A stretch of DNA of 64,000 nucleotides from Neptuniibacter sp. 1_MG-2023 (GCF_030547185.1 NZ_JAUOQR010000008.1:62001-126000), one strand, 5' to 3'. Shown: positions 53,821 through 62,860, counted from the stretch's first letter. Numbers and translations: made by a program. Notes: generated by a model not told the origin, from the sequence alone.

Positions 53821-54321
53821 ATGCGTAAACAACTTATTGTAGGTATCTCAGCAGCGATTATTTCTTTATCTAGCGCTGGTTTTACATTAGCGCATGCCGA
53901 CGATGACGATCGTATGCAAAAACGTCACGAACACCGTATCGAACATCGCATTGAGCATTTAACTAAAACGTTGAGCCTAACAGAAGAACAGCAGGTTCAG
54001 CTAAAAGAGCAGATGTTAAGCCAACAGGAGAAGCGCGGAGATAAACATAAATCCCGTAAGGATGTGTTTAAACAGCTCCAGCAGCTTGACCCAAGCGCAG
54101 CAGACTACCAAACACAGCTGAATAGCTTAGTGCTACAAGCCCAAGATCAAACTAAATCTATGATTTTGGAAAAAGCGGAACAGAAAGAGAAACTGTTTGA
54201 GATCTTAACGCCCGAACAGGAGAAACAGTTCATCGAATTAAAAAGCGAAATGGATGACAAAAAATCTAAACATCGTCCCGACCACAAAGATGATCGTCAC
54301 GGTGAAAAGAAATGCCGCTAA
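53821..54321 (+). CDS. cpxP: CpxP/Spy-like periplasmic protein, copy 1
   Basis: A 166-residue protein starting at ATG 53821 (GGAGA seven bases upstream; the longer frame from 53767 has none). The signal peptide ends at HA near residue 24, followed by a DDDD and a His-rich stretch (RHEHRIEHRIEHL), an LTxxQ motif (LSLTEEQ), a long charged helix and a second motif LTPEQ near the end. That is the helical hairpin CpxP/Spy chaperone family, which damps CpxA signalling. It is divergent from cpxRA and sits behind a CpxR box. The His/Asp-rich N-terminus could bind metal. A terminator follows. Confidence 0.9.
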   Translation: MRKQLIVGISAAIISLSSAGFTLAHADDDDRMQKRHEHRIEHRIEHLTKTLSLTEEQQVQLKEQMLSQQEKRGDKHKSRKDVFKQLQQLDPSAADYQTQLNSLVLQAQDQTKSMILEKAEQKEKLFEILTPEQEKQFIELKSEMDDKKSKHRPDHKDDRHGEKKCR

Positions 54322-54386
54322 TCGCATGTTCCTGTAAAGCGAATTAGCACTAACTTATTGTCATAAGCTCCTCTAGTCAGACTTTT

Positions 54387-54413
54387 GCCCGCTCCCCAAG
54401 CGGGCTTTTTTTT
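54387..54413 (+). terminator. Terminator after cpxP copy 1
   Basis: GCCCGCT (54387-54393) and AGCGGGC (54399-54405) enclose CCCCA, followed by eight T bases. Confidence 0.92.
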
Positions 54414-54502
54414 GCCCATAAATAATCTGAGAAGCCACACTCGTTATCACAACAAAGATCGATCAATGCTTACCTTAGCAAGCTACAAATTATCTCAAGG
54501 GC

Positions 54503-54549
54503 TTCGCTCTGGCACCCGTTCTGGGTATAAAGGGTGAGTTCCTACAGAC
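54503..54549 (+). repeat. Short extragenic repeat, copy A
   Basis: A stretch of about 46 bases starting TTCGCTCTGGCACCCGTT and ending CCTACAGA recurs with few changes at 55675-55720. It lies in the gap after cpxP copy 1 and looks like an extragenic REP-type unit. Confidence 0.6.
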
Positions 54550-54615
54550 GTAATTCTGAGTAAAAAGCACCTATCTCCGCTTTCTTGCGTTAAAAAGTCT
54601 TTTCAGATTTCCGTA

Positions 54616-54630
54616 TTTACCCATCTTTAC
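54616..54630 (-). promoter_or_regulatory. CpxR box upstream of second cpxP copy
   Basis: TTTACCCATCTTTAC is again an exact GTAAA-N5-GTAAA box on the minus strand, at the same place relative to the gene as in copy 1 although the spacer bases differ. Confidence 0.88.
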
Positions 54631-54707
54631 AACACTTATACCCAACTTTGCGGTGACATCATGCAAACTTCACTACATCGAAACAGACAAACACCGGAGA
54701 GACAAAA

Positions 54708-55208
54708 ATGCGTACCAAACTTATTGCAGGACTTTCAGCAGCGATCATTACTCTATCTGGCGCTGGTTTTACATTAGCGCATGCCGACGATGACGATCGT
54801 ATGCAAAAACGTCACGAACACCGTATCGAACATCGCATTGAGCACTTAACCAAAGACCTGAGCCTAACAAAAGAACAGCAGGTTCAGCTAAAAGAGCAGA
54901 TGTTAAGCCAACAGGAGAAGCGCGGAGATAAACAAGCATCTCGTAAAGATGTGTTTAAACAGCTTCAGCAGCTTGATCCAAGCGCAGCAGACTACCAAAC
55001 ACAGCTGAATAGCTTAGTGCTACAAGCCCAAGATCAAACTAAATCTATGATTTTGGAAAAAGCTGAACAGAAAGAGAAACTGTTTGAGATCTTAACGCCC
55101 GAACAGGAGAAACAGTTCATCGAATTAAAAAGCGAAATGGATGATAAAAAATCCAAACATCGTCCCGACCACAAAGATGGTCGTCACGGTGAAAAGAAAT
55201 GCCGCTAA
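54708..55208 (+). CDS. CpxP/Spy-like periplasmic protein, copy 2
   Basis: A 166-residue paralogue of the preceding gene. By direct comparison it differs at 11 positions: six in the signal peptide, four between about 42 and 73 and one near the end (D to G). The mature domain, including the DDDD/His-rich start and the two LTxxQ-like motifs, is otherwise identical. It has GGAGA before the ATG, its own CpxR box and its own terminator, so it should be independently expressed. Recent tandem duplication is the simplest explanation. Confidence 0.88.
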   Translation: MRTKLIAGLSAAIITLSGAGFTLAHADDDDRMQKRHEHRIEHRIEHLTKDLSLTKEQQVQLKEQMLSQQEKRGDKQASRKDVFKQLQQLDPSAADYQTQLNSLVLQAQDQTKSMILEKAEQKEKLFEILTPEQEKQFIELKSEMDDKKSKHRPDHKDGRHGEKKCR

Positions 55209-55273
55209 TCGCATGTTCCTGTAAAGCGAATTAGCACTAGCTTATTGTCATAAGCTCCTCTAGTCAGACTTTT

Positions 55274-55298
55274 GCCCGCTCCCCAAGCGGGCTTTTTT
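55274..55298 (+). terminator. Terminator after cpxP copy 2
   Basis: The same GCCCGCT/AGCGGGC hairpin as after copy 1, with a slightly shorter T-run. Confidence 0.92.
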
Positions 55299-55947
55299 GT
55301 GCCCGACACTATCAACTTAGAAACCACACCCTTTATCACAATAGAAGTCGATTAATGCTTAGCACGTTGGAAGCTATTTATCTGAGGGGCTCTAGTCTTT
55401 CTTCTCGATCGTTACTTCAAGGGTTTTATCTCACCCGCAAACCATTTCTGAACATACAGAGAACCCACAATCGGGGCTGTACCTTCGTCAGGTACTTCCT
55501 TATAACGCACACTATTTTTAGTTTCTTTCTCGTACTCAAAAGTAACAACTTTTTTCAACATAGCTCTGTTCCCAGTAAACGATTGGTCGGCGTGATGTTT
55601 TCTTAAAGGAGTGGAAAAAACAAGAGCGGACTCCGTTGATGTTCTTGCGACTAAGCGGGCTTAGCCACCAGCCTTTCGCTCTGGCACCCGTTCCGAGTAT
55701 AAAGGATGAGCTCCTACAGATACTTTGTCATTCAAAGCAAGCGCCTGTAGGAGGCCAACCTTTGGCCGAAGCCGCTTACAGAGTACCTGTCCTCATTTAT
55801 ATATAATGGGCTCCATATACCTCCCCATGCCAGACATCCACCTCTCTGATCTGCTTATCTTTGTAACGCAGTCGGGATCGCAAAACAAGTACACGGCCTA
55901 GGGCGTTAAAGACAACACAAAGAGACAGCTCATACCTATTCGGCACT
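55299..55947. other. Gene-free region with repeats, before trmB terminator
   Basis: About 650 bases with no convincing gene. The first 80 bases are the tail of the cpxP duplication. An 83-residue frame at 55355-55606 lacks a ribosome site and overlaps the duplicated tail, so I do not call it. The right half contains the REP-like unit at 55675-55753. Nothing else was recognised. Confidence 0.5.
55675..55753. repeat. REP/BIME-like extragenic element
   Basis: It begins with the second copy of the 54503 repeat (TTCGCTCTGGCACCCGTT), ends that copy with CTCCTACAG (55711-55719), and 25 bases on has the exact inverse CTGTAGGAG (55745-55753), followed by GGCCAACCTTTGGCCGAA. The CTGTAGGAG...GGC.GAA pattern is like the REP units of pseudomonads and relatives. 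Two inverted units form a BIME-type arrangement. Confidence 0.65.
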
Positions 55948-55986
55948 AAAAAAAAGGCTGATGCATTGCATCAGCCTTTTTATTTT
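55948..55986 (-). terminator. Terminator after trmB
   Basis: A GGCTGATGC-type stem (55952-55965 with 55967-55980) with A-run on one side and T-run on the other. It lies just past the trmB stop and could act in both directions. Confidence 0.85.
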
Positions 55987-56010
55987 GATCTGTCATAAAG
56001 CAAGAATAAT

Positions 56011-56742
56011 TTAGCTGGTTTTCTCAAACATTAAATCCCAAACCCCGTGACCTAAACGCTCTCCGCGCTTCTGGAATTTGGTCACCGGACGCCATTCAGG
56101 TTGGGGAGAATACTGGCCCTCACCGGCGAAATTAACATAGCCTTCAGCAGCGCTCATCACGTCCATCATATGTTCCGCATAGTTTTCCCAATCGGTTGCC
56201 ATATGGAAGACTCCGCCTACTTTTAGCTTCTGGCGTAGGGTTTGTGCAAATTCAGGTTGTACGATACGGCGCTTATGGTGACGTTTTTTATGCCAGGGGT
56301 CAGCAAAAAAGAGCTGTATGCAATCTAAGCTATTATTTGGAATACATTGGGCTAAGACTTCAATAGCATCCTCACAGAATACACGGATATTGGTTAGGCC
56401 TTCCTTTTCTGCATTGCTGAGTAAGCGGCCAACACCCGGACGGTGAACTTCAACGCCGATGTAGTTTTTTTCAGGCTGATCTTTTGCCATCTCAACCAGT
56501 GAATCGCCCATACCAAAACCGATCTCAAGAACTACAGGCGCTTCGCGACCAAACACTTGGTTAAAGTCCAGCAGGCCATTTTTCAGCTCTAGCCCCATGA
56601 TTGGCCAGACATCATCCATCGCCTTCTGTTGCCCTTCGGTCATCCGACCCGCGCGTAGTACAAAGCTTTTAACCGTACGCATGTGCTTTTCTTCAGCGGG
56701 ATTTCCATCCTGCTGTTGTTCGACCTTATTCTCTTCTGACAT
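56011..56742 (-). CDS. trmB: tRNA (guanine-N7)-methyltransferase
   Basis: A 243-residue SAM-dependent enzyme that makes m7G46 in tRNA. The start is ATG 56742, with AGGTCAGG upstream; the TTG just before it is unlikely. It has the motif [31 protein letters not shown], and [18 protein letters not shown], the last diagnostic of TrmB. The N-terminal 25 residues are polar and rich in Gln and Glu. It lies downstream of thiG in the same direction with a hairpin between. Confidence 0.94.
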   Translation of the reverse strand: MSEENKVEQQQDGNPAEEKHMRTVKSFVLRAGRMTEGQQKAMDDVWPIMGLELKNGLLDFNQVFGREAPVVLEIGFGMGDSLVEMAKDQPEKNYIGVEVHRPGVGRLLSNAEKEGLTNIRVFCEDAIEVLAQCIPNNSLDCIQLFFADPWHKKRHHKRRIVQPEFAQTLRQKLKVGGVFHMATDWENYAEHMMDVMSAAEGYVNFAGEGQYSPQPEWRPVTKFQKRGERLGHGVWDLMFEKTS

Positions 56743-56763
56743 CAACCTGACCTAAAAAGCAAA

Positions 56764-56783
56764 GCCTGATCTTTCGATCAGGC
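56764..56783 (-). terminator. Hairpin between thiG and trmB
   Basis: GCCTGATC (56764-56771) and GATCAGGC (56776-56783) enclose TTTC. On the minus strand it is followed by TTTGCTTTTT, so it can terminate or attenuate the thi transcript ahead of trmB. Confidence 0.6.
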
Positions 56784-56837
56784 TAAAAAAATATTCCATA
56801 GCTTCGAACTTAGCGTAACTACTGTAGAAACAGCAGC

Positions 56838-57629
56838 CTAGCCAATAATAGTGCCATCCATTGGTGAGGATGCACTGGCATATCGTTTACGCGGCATACG
56901 ACCCGCAAGAAACGCTTCACGACCCGCTTCAATGGCTTTGCGCATAGCTGACGCCATTAAAACAGGGTTACGGGCACCGGCAATAGCTGAGTTCATCAGC
57001 ACCGCATCACAGCCCATTTCCATGGCAACAGCCGCTTCAGACGCCGTACCTACACCAGCATCCACTAATACAGGCACTTTCGCGTCTTCCATAATGACGT
57101 TGATGTTGTGCGGATTCAAAATACCTAAACCAGAACCAATCATAGAACCCAATGGCATGATAGCTACACAGCCAAGGCTCTCTAGCTCTTGCGCCACGAT
57201 GGGATCATCACTGGTATAAACCATGACTTTAAAACCGTCTTGGACCAGTTTATCCGCTGCTTTAATGGTATCAACCACATTTGGGTAAAGCGTTTTCTGA
57301 TCACCTAAAACTTCAAGTTTTACTAGATCGTGACCATTCATTAACTCACGCGCTAATTTACAGGTACGCACTGCGTCTTCTGCGTTAAAGCAACCTGCTG
57401 TGTTAGGCAAAATTGTGTATTTATCGGGTGTGATGATATCCAATAAATTAGGTTCATCTGGGTTTTGCCCTATATTGGTACGTCTAACGGCAACCGTCAC
57501 AATCTCGGCACCACTTGCCTCAATAGCGATACGGGTTTCTTCTAAATCTTTGTATTTACCAGTACCAATTAACAAACGTGAGTTATAACTCTGCCCTGCG
57601 ATAATCAATGGGTCATTCTGATGAGACAT
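56838..57629 (-). CDS. thiG: Thiazole synthase ThiG
   Basis: A 263-residue TIM-barrel enzyme that forms the thiazole phosphate of thiamine from deoxyxylulose phosphate, dehydroglycine and ThiS-thiocarboxylate. Start [23 protein letters not shown], and the Schiff-base Lys K104 in VKLEVLGD are intact; PLGSMIGSG and [11 protein letters not shown] form the phosphate site. It is encoded directly after thiS. I found no TPP riboswitch fold upstream of this pair. Confidence 0.95.
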   Translation of the reverse strand: MSHQNDPLIIAGQSYNSRLLIGTGKYKDLEETRIAIEASGAEIVTVAVRRTNIGQNPDEPNLLDIITPDKYTILPNTAGCFNAEDAVRTCKLARELMNGHDLVKLEVLGDQKTLYPNVVDTIKAADKLVQDGFKVMVYTSDDPIVAQELESLGCVAIMPLGSMIGSGLGILNPHNINVIMEDAKVPVLVDAGVGTASEAAVAMEMGCDAVLMNSAIAGARNPVLMASAMRKAIEAGREAFLAGRMPRKRYASASSPMDGTIIG

Positions 57630-57690
57630 GATCTATATCCAAAAAAGTTGTAGTAATTATGAGTCGATTTTAGGCTTAAAACTATCGACC

Positions 57691-57891
57691 TCAACCTCCA
57701 CCAATCGCATGGACAATTTCAACGCGATCCGCTTCTTTCAATACTGTTTCTGCATGTTCACTACGGGGAATGATTTCTAAATTAAGCTCAATAGCAATGC
57801 GTTTATCACCAAGCTCAAGCTGTGAAATCAGGCCAGTAAGGGTGATCTCATCCTGCACTTGCAGCATCTCACCATTTACCTGAATCTGCAT
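57691..57891 (-). CDS. thiS: Sulfur carrier protein ThiS
   Basis: A 66-residue ubiquitin-like carrier ending in Gly-Gly-Gly, the tail that is adenylylated and thiocarboxylated by ThiF and passes sulfur to ThiG. The start is ATG 57891, with AGGAG eight bases upstream; the longer frame starting at 57963 overlaps the neighbouring gene and is rejected. It is followed by thiG after 61 bases. No thiF is in the window. Confidence 0.92.
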   Translation of the reverse strand: MQIQVNGEMLQVQDEITLTGLISQLELGDKRIAIELNLEIIPRSEHAETVLKEADRVEIVHAIGGG

Positions 57892-57895
57892 TGAT

Positions 57896-58276
57896 TTATC
57901 TCCTGTTCGAAATAATTGCTGTATAGCCGACGAGTGCCCACCCACATAAGAAAGCCACGCCACCTAATGGGGTTATCGCCCCAAGCACCTTAATGCCCGT
58001 CAACGCTAACAGATAAAGACTGCCGGAAAAAAGTAGGATCCCTAATGTAAATGCGATACCCGCCCATCCTAAGTGTTTACTGGATAAATTCGCCGGAGCT
58101 ACCGCAATAAATAGCAGTGCAAAAGTGTGATAAAACTGATATTCCACACCGGTTTGATAGACTGCGTACAAGTTTGGCTCAAGCAGATCTTTTAAGCCAT
58201 GCGCACCGAACGCTCCGCAGGCAACGGCAAAGAAACCGCTCATTGCCGAGATCATTAATATAAGTTTTTTCGACAT
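57896..58276 (-). CDS. DUF423 membrane protein (YgdD type)
   Basis: A 126-residue inner-membrane protein with four hydrophobic helices. It opens with a DUF423-type start (MSAMSGFFAVACGAFGAHGLKD-like, given in part as FAVACGAFGAHGL) and ends with an AITPLGGVAFLCGWAL motif. The start is ATG 58276, matching the family's N-terminus, rather than the longer frame at 58318. Function unknown. It ends four bases before thiS and may share a transcript with it. Confidence 0.85.
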   Translation of the reverse strand: MSKKLILMISAMSGFFAVACGAFGAHGLKDLLEPNLYAVYQTGVEYQFYHTFALLFIAVAPANLSSKHLGWAGIAFTLGILLFSGSLYLLALTGIKVLGAITPLGGVAFLCGWALVGYTAIISNRR

Positions 58277-58362
58277 TAGGAACCCAGATATATTAAAGAT
58301 TATACCGAAATAGTTCATCCATGTAGCTAGAGATCTGTACCAAACACTTAGATTGCAGGCAC

Positions 58363-58389
58363 AAAAAAGCCGCTTTGCGCGGCTTTTTC
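58363..58389. terminator. Terminator after rpoH
   Basis: AAAAAAGCCGC and GCGGCTTTTT pair around a TTTGC loop (58369-58373 with 58379-58383 as core) with A and T runs on each side. It lies 15 bases past the rpoH stop. Confidence 0.9.
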
Positions 58390-58403
58390 TAAAATAGTAC
58401 TGA

Positions 58404-59258
58404 CTAGGCTTCCATAGAGATGCGGATCTTCTTCATCGCATTCTTTTCTAACTGGCGGATACGTTCGGCTGAAACCTCATATTCCGCAGCTAACTCATGC
58501 AGAGTTGCTTTATCATCAGACAACCAACGACGCGCTAGAATATCTTTACTGCGCTCATCTAAATCGGACATAGCGCTCATCAAACGTCGCTGAGAGTCTT
58601 GCTCCCAGTTGCTATCTTCTACTTGCTGCGACGGATCTGCACTTTTATCTTCAAGGAAGTGCGCAGGCGCCCAAGCAGCCTGTTCATCGTCAGCACCTTC
58701 AGGCGCATCAAATGCAGTATCAACGGATGCCATACGGCCTTCCATTTGACGTACAACCTTAGCATCTACACCTAAATCTTCTGCGATAGAATTAACTTCA
58801 TCCGTTGTCATCCAGCCTAAGCCTTTTTTCTTCGAACGAAGATTAAAGAATAACTTACGCTGAGCTTTAGTAGTCGCTACTTTAACAATGCGCCAGTTAC
58901 GCAGAATAAACTCATGCATTTCGGCTTTCACCCAATGCACAGCAAAAGAGACCAGACGCACGCCCATAGTAGGATCAAAGCGTTTAACGGCTTTCATCAA
59001 TCCGACATTACCTTCCTGAATTAGATCCCCTAAAGGTAAACCGTAACCAGAATAGGTTTTAGCAACGTGAACAACAAAGCGTAGGTGAGACATAACCAAG
59101 CGGCGAGCCGCTTCTACATCACCATCAAAATGCAAACGCTCACCCAAAGAACGCTCCTCTTCGGCACTTAATACTGGTATAGCAGTAACAGACTGCATAT
59201 ATGCATCCAGATTACGTCCCGGAGAAAGTGTATCAATAACTTGTAAGCTAGTGCTCAT
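58404..59258 (-). CDS. rpoH: Heat-shock sigma factor RpoH (sigma-32)
   Basis: A 284-residue sigma-70-family factor of the expected length. Region 2 is [26 protein letters not shown], then [38 protein letters not shown]; the last part is the RpoH box (QRKLFFNLR) typical of sigma-32. Region 4 is the C-terminal helix-turn-helix ([20 protein letters not shown]). It directs heat-shock and envelope-stress genes. It follows ftsX in the usual gammaproteobacterial order. Confidence 0.97.
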   Translation of the reverse strand: MSTSLQVIDTLSPGRNLDAYMQSVTAIPVLSAEEERSLGERLHFDGDVEAARRLVMSHLRFVVHVAKTYSGYGLPLGDLIQEGNVGLMKAVKRFDPTMGVRLVSFAVHWVKAEMHEFILRNWRIVKVATTKAQRKLFFNLRSKKKGLGWMTTDEVNSIAEDLGVDAKVVRQMEGRMASVDTAFDAPEGADDEQAAWAPAHFLEDKSADPSQQVEDSNWEQDSQRRLMSAMSDLDERSKDILARRWLSDDKATLHELAAEYEVSAERIRQLEKNAMKKIRISMEA

Positions 59259-59416
59259 TAATGACCTCGCATCATTTTTGCATCTTCTAAAGTTCGCAAA
59301 TATGACTCAATTTATAGTACAAAAGTTCAATCTAATTTCCGTTACTTGGCATAACGGACCGAAAAATATAGCAGGATAACAATAAAACGCAAATGTTACT
59401 GCTCGATGAAATCGAT

Positions 59417-60454
59417 TTACTGAGGTTCTATCTCTCTCAAATGACGGCCAACCGCTAATCTCGCCCCAAACAAACCCAGCAGTACTCCAACACCAATCAA
59501 GGATAGACTATCCATAAAGCCTAAGCGTTGTAATTCAAAGTCTGTTTGATATAGCTCAATAAGTTGTCCTACTGGGGCACTAATCAAAAGAAAGCTAATT
59601 TCCACAAATATCCAAGCGATAAATGAGCCGATCAGCCCAAACCAAAAACCTGTATAGATAAATGGCCGCTTAACCCAAGCATCCGTTGCGCCTACTAATT
59701 TAGCCACTTGAATTTCATCTTTACGACTTTCTATAGACAACCGAATTGTATTACCCACCACCAACAAAACGGAAAGTGCTAATAAGGCGCCTAAGACCAA
59801 TACTAAACGATTTGCTAATCGAACAAAGGACGCTAAACGTTCAACCCACACCATATCGAGTACCGCGTCCTCCACCTCTGGGAGTTCGATAAGCTCTTGT
59901 TGAAGCGCGGTTAGAACAGACTTTTTGTTATCCAATGGCTGTACAACAACAACCGCTGGCAACGGGTTTTTATCGAGAAACTCCAGCACGTCCGAAAAGC
60001 CTGATATGCGCTGAAATTCATGTAAACCTTGCTCTTTAGTCACTAATTCAACCGCAGCCAAATCCGTTCGCAGTAACATTTTCTGACTAAAGCGTTCCGC
60101 TTCTTCTGCAGGCAGAGTCTTTTGTAAATAGAGAGAAATACGCGGATCACCTTTCCATTCGCCACTTAGCTGATTTATATTTTTTAGACCAACAAACATT
60201 AAGCCGGGAAGCGCTAAAGCGATCGCAAGCACCGCCAATGTCATAAAACTAGGCAGAGGAGTTAACCACAAACGCTGCAATGATTGTTTTGCCGTACTTT
60301 TGTTATGGCGAACCCAGCTTTTAAACTCTGCGACAAAATCAACCTTATGCTTTGCCGCCCCTTTATGTGCAGAAGCAGCTGCTCCATCGACTGCGGGCTT
60401 TTCTACGGACCTTTGACGCTCCGCCCCTCTTTTGACCGGTTCACGGTTAGACAT
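59417..60454 (-). CDS. ftsX: Cell division protein FtsX
   Basis: A 345-residue integral membrane protein with four helices (about 72-95, 220-242, 270-292, 318-338) and a periplasmic domain after the first. It is slightly longer than E. coli FtsX because of a basic, Ser/Lys-rich cytoplasmic N-terminus. Together with FtsE it forms the ABC-like complex that activates amidases through EnvC at the septum. It overlaps ftsE by eight bases. Confidence 0.95.
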   Translation of the reverse strand: MSNREPVKRGAERQRSVEKPAVDGAAASAHKGAAKHKVDFVAEFKSWVRHNKSTAKQSLQRLWLTPLPSFMTLAVLAIALALPGLMFVGLKNINQLSGEWKGDPRISLYLQKTLPAEEAERFSQKMLLRTDLAAVELVTKEQGLHEFQRISGFSDVLEFLDKNPLPAVVVVQPLDNKKSVLTALQQELIELPEVEDAVLDMVWVERLASFVRLANRLVLVLGALLALSVLLVVGNTIRLSIESRKDEIQVAKLVGATDAWVKRPFIYTGFWFGLIGSFIAWIFVEISFLLISAPVGQLIELYQTDFELQRLGFMDSLSLIGVGVLLGLFGARLAVGRHLREIEPQ

Positions 60455-61103
60455 TAATCAGTCTCCCTTGATCAAGGGTCAATGTCCGATAGGGCATACG
60501 TGATACTAGAGCCAAATCATGGGTTGCGATTAAAACCGTAGTACCGTGGAGATTAAATTCCATAAACAGACGCATAATCTCTTCAGACAACGCAGGGTCT
60601 AAGTTACCTGTCGGCTCATCCGCTAATAGAACTTGAGGTTTATGCACAATCGCACGGGCAATACCTATACGCTGCTGTTCACCTGTGGATAAAGTAATAG
60701 GGTTGAGCTTTTCTTTATGTAACAAACCAACTTTGTCTAACGCTGCACGTACCCGCTTACCTATATCTTCCTCATCGTAGCCGGAGATATGTAGAGGCAA
60801 AGCGACGTTTTCAAATACGCTGCGATCAAATAGCAGCTGGTGATTCTGGAAAACCACACCTATACGACGCCGATGATAAGGGATATCGTCACGACTAAAC
60901 TGAGCAAGATCTTGACCTGCGATAGACACCTGTCCACGACTTGCCCTTTCCATCAACATAATTAATTTGAGAAGGGTACTTTTACCTGCGCCAGAGTGTC
61001 CTGTAAGAAAGGCCATCTCCCCGCGGTTTAGTCTAAAACTGACATCACGCAGGGCGTCATGCCCTTCTGGGTAGCGTTTACTGACGTTCTCAAACTTAAT
61101 CAT
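60447..61103 (-). CDS. ftsE: Cell division ATP-binding protein FtsE
   Basis: A 218-residue ABC ATPase. Walker A GHSGAGKS (35-42), the Q-loop at VFQNHQLL, signature LSTGEQQRIG, Walker B VLLADEPTGNLD and switch His in IATHDL are all present. The signature has Thr where most copies have Gly (LSGGEQQ), within the tolerated LSxGE pattern. It pairs with FtsX. Confidence 0.96.
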   Translation of the reverse strand: MIKFENVSKRYPEGHDALRDVSFRLNRGEMAFLTGHSGAGKSTLLKLIMLMERASRGQVSIAGQDLAQFSRDDIPYHRRRIGVVFQNHQLLFDRSVFENVALPLHISGYDEEDIGKRVRAALDKVGLLHKEKLNPITLSTGEQQRIGIARAIVHKPQVLLADEPTGNLDPALSEEIMRLFMEFNLHGTTVLIATHDLALVSRMPYRTLTLDQGRLINV

Positions 61104-61152
61104 CGCTGACGGTCATATCCAAACACGTATACAAAAGTTAGGCTAGATGCCG

Positions 61153-62457
61153 CTAATCAAACAGGGCGTCTACAAACTCTTGTGAGTTAAAAGGGCGCAA
61201 ATCATCAATCTGCTCACCAACACCGATAAAGCGAATCGGCAGATCCATCTGCTTAGCTATAGCAAAGATTACCCCACCTTTAGCTGTACCATCTAGCTTG
61301 GTCAGTGAGATACCTGTGACGCCAACGCTCTCTTTAAAAATCTTAGCTTGGCTCAGTGCGTTTTGGCCTGTACCGGCATCAAGTACTAACATAACTTCAT
61401 GGGGCGCTTCAGGCGATAGCTTTTGCGTTACACGCACAACTTTCTCAAGCTCTTGCATCAGGTTATCTTTGTTCTGTAGACGACCTGCCGTGTCAGCGAT
61501 CAAAATATCAATATTCTTCGCTTGTGCCGATTGTACAGCGTCATAGATAACCGAGGCAGAATCGGCTCCTGTATGTTGAGCTACGACGGGAACTTTATTA
61601 CGCTCCCCCCAAACTTGTAACTGCTCAACAGCGGCCGCACGGAAGGTATCACCCGCAGCCAACATGACAGACTTACCTTCACTTTGGAACTTCTTAGCCA
61701 ACTTACCGATGGTCGTCGTTTTGCCTACACCATTAACACCTACCATCAAAATAACATAAGGCTTTTGACTGCAATCAATCTGCAATGGTTGTTCTGATTG
61801 ATGTAAAAGAGTTGATAACTCCTCTTTTAAAGCCGCCTGCAATGCCTGCGGATCGCCCAACTGCTTACGGGCAACCTTTTCTGTCAAACGACCAATAATA
61901 TCGGAAGTTGCTTCAACCCCAACATCAGCCATTAACAGGAGGGTTTCAATCTCTTCAAGTAGATCATCATCGATCTCCTTAGCGCCTAAAAAGATGTTAC
62001 CTAGCTGCTCAGTTAAGCTTGCTTTAGTTTTACTTAAACCTTTTTTGATTCGCGCAAAGAAGCCTTTTTTCTCCTCCACCTGATCTTCGCTTTTCAGGTC
62101 GACCTCTGCTTCTTCAAGTTCAGGTATTTCATCTATGATCGCATCAACTATCTCTTCTTTTTCAGCCGGCTCCTCAGAGAGCGTAGGCGTCTCTTCAAAA
62201 ACCTCAGCGGCAATAGTTTCAGGAACGGTTTCCGGCTCAACTGTTTCTATTTCTGGTTCAACATTTTCCGTAGCAACAGGATCTTGCTCATCTATAGCTT
62301 TTGCAACCGCTGGCTGCTCTGCTTGATCCTCTTTTAGCTCAGCGATCGGCTGCTGGCTCTCTTCAACTTTCTCAACTGAGTTATTTTCTACTTCACTATG
62401 CTCAACGGTTTCTTCAGCTGAAGAGCCTCCGAACATGGATTTCAGTTTTTTAAACAT
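61153..62457 (-). CDS. ftsY: Signal recognition particle receptor FtsY
   Basis: A 434-residue GTPase. The first 130 residues are a long acidic, Glu-rich membrane-targeting A domain typical of gammaproteobacteria. The N and G domains follow: G1 GVNGVGKTTT, DTFRAAAVEQL, G3 DTAGR, G4 TKLDGTAKGG, and the C-terminal GVGEQIDDLRPF. It receives ribosome-SRP complexes at the inner membrane. It is the first gene of the ftsY-ftsE-ftsX-rpoH series. Confidence 0.97.
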   Translation of the reverse strand: MFKKLKSMFGGSSAEETVEHSEVENNSVEKVEESQQPIAELKEDQAEQPAVAKAIDEQDPVATENVEPEIETVEPETVPETIAAEVFEETPTLSEEPAEKEEIVDAIIDEIPELEEAEVDLKSEDQVEEKKGFFARIKKGLSKTKASLTEQLGNIFLGAKEIDDDLLEEIETLLLMADVGVEATSDIIGRLTEKVARKQLGDPQALQAALKEELSTLLHQSEQPLQIDCSQKPYVILMVGVNGVGKTTTIGKLAKKFQSEGKSVMLAAGDTFRAAAVEQLQVWGERNKVPVVAQHTGADSASVIYDAVQSAQAKNIDILIADTAGRLQNKDNLMQELEKVVRVTQKLSPEAPHEVMLVLDAGTGQNALSQAKIFKESVGVTGISLTKLDGTAKGGVIFAIAKQMDLPIRFIGVGEQIDDLRPFNSQEFVDALFD

Positions 62458-62531
62458 TTAACGTCCTCATGCTAAGGCGTTAGACAACCCCAACCTCAGC
62501 TTAAAAAAATTCGATTATTGCCAATAGCAAA

Positions 62532-62666
62532 TCAATCGGATGAATTGTCATCACGAAGATAACGATAGATACCCGCCAACACGACAACTGTAATAAAGGC
62601 ACCGGCATAAGCGATGTAACTGGTATCCCAACCTTTATCAACAAACATCTCTTGTAAACTTAACAT
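62532..62666 (-). CDS. Small single-helix membrane protein (44 residues)
   Basis: This frame (start ATG at 62664-62666, stop TGA at 62532-62534) encodes 44 residues with a short polar start (SLQEMFVDKGWD), a single hydrophobic helix (AYAGAFITVVVLAGIY) and a charged end (RYLRDDNSSD). GTGGAT lies upstream as a possible ribosome site. The clear membrane-protein pattern argues against chance. It sits between ftsY and the divergent M16 gene. No family is recognised. Confidence 0.55.
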   Translation of the reverse strand: MLSLQEMFVDKGWDTSYIAYAGAFITVVVLAGIYRYLRDDNSSD

Positions 62667-62860
62667 CCGCTATCCACTCTCAATTACCTTATAACAACTG
62701 AAAAATCAGCAGTTCATCGACAAAGTCTGGTATCTTATCACAGTAAATCGGCAGCATAACCCAGATCAGAGACCCAAGCGGTTCTATCTTTATGCTTAGG
62801 CCTAATTGGTTTAAGCCAAAGCGCCGTTATATGAACATTTAGTGCCTGAGAATCTTCAAG

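Larger units (their letters stand above)
53727..55377 (+). repeat. Tandem duplication covering two cpxP-like genes and their flanks
   Basis: A segment of about 750 bases, with promoter box, leader, gene, terminator and part of the downstream sequence, occurs twice with an 887-base offset (for example ATG 53821 and 54708, stops 54321 and 55208). The homology starts near 53727 and 54613, just before the CpxR boxes, and continues past both terminators to about 54480 and 55360. There are no indels inside the coding parts. Confidence 0.88.

Noticed and set aside
55355..55606. 83-residue frame after cpxP copy 2
   Set aside because: It starts inside the duplicated tail, lacks a ribosome site and has no counterpart in the first copy.
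57892..57963. N-terminal extension of ThiS
   Set aside because: The longer frame overlaps the DUF423 gene, and AGGAG precedes the internal ATG at 57891.
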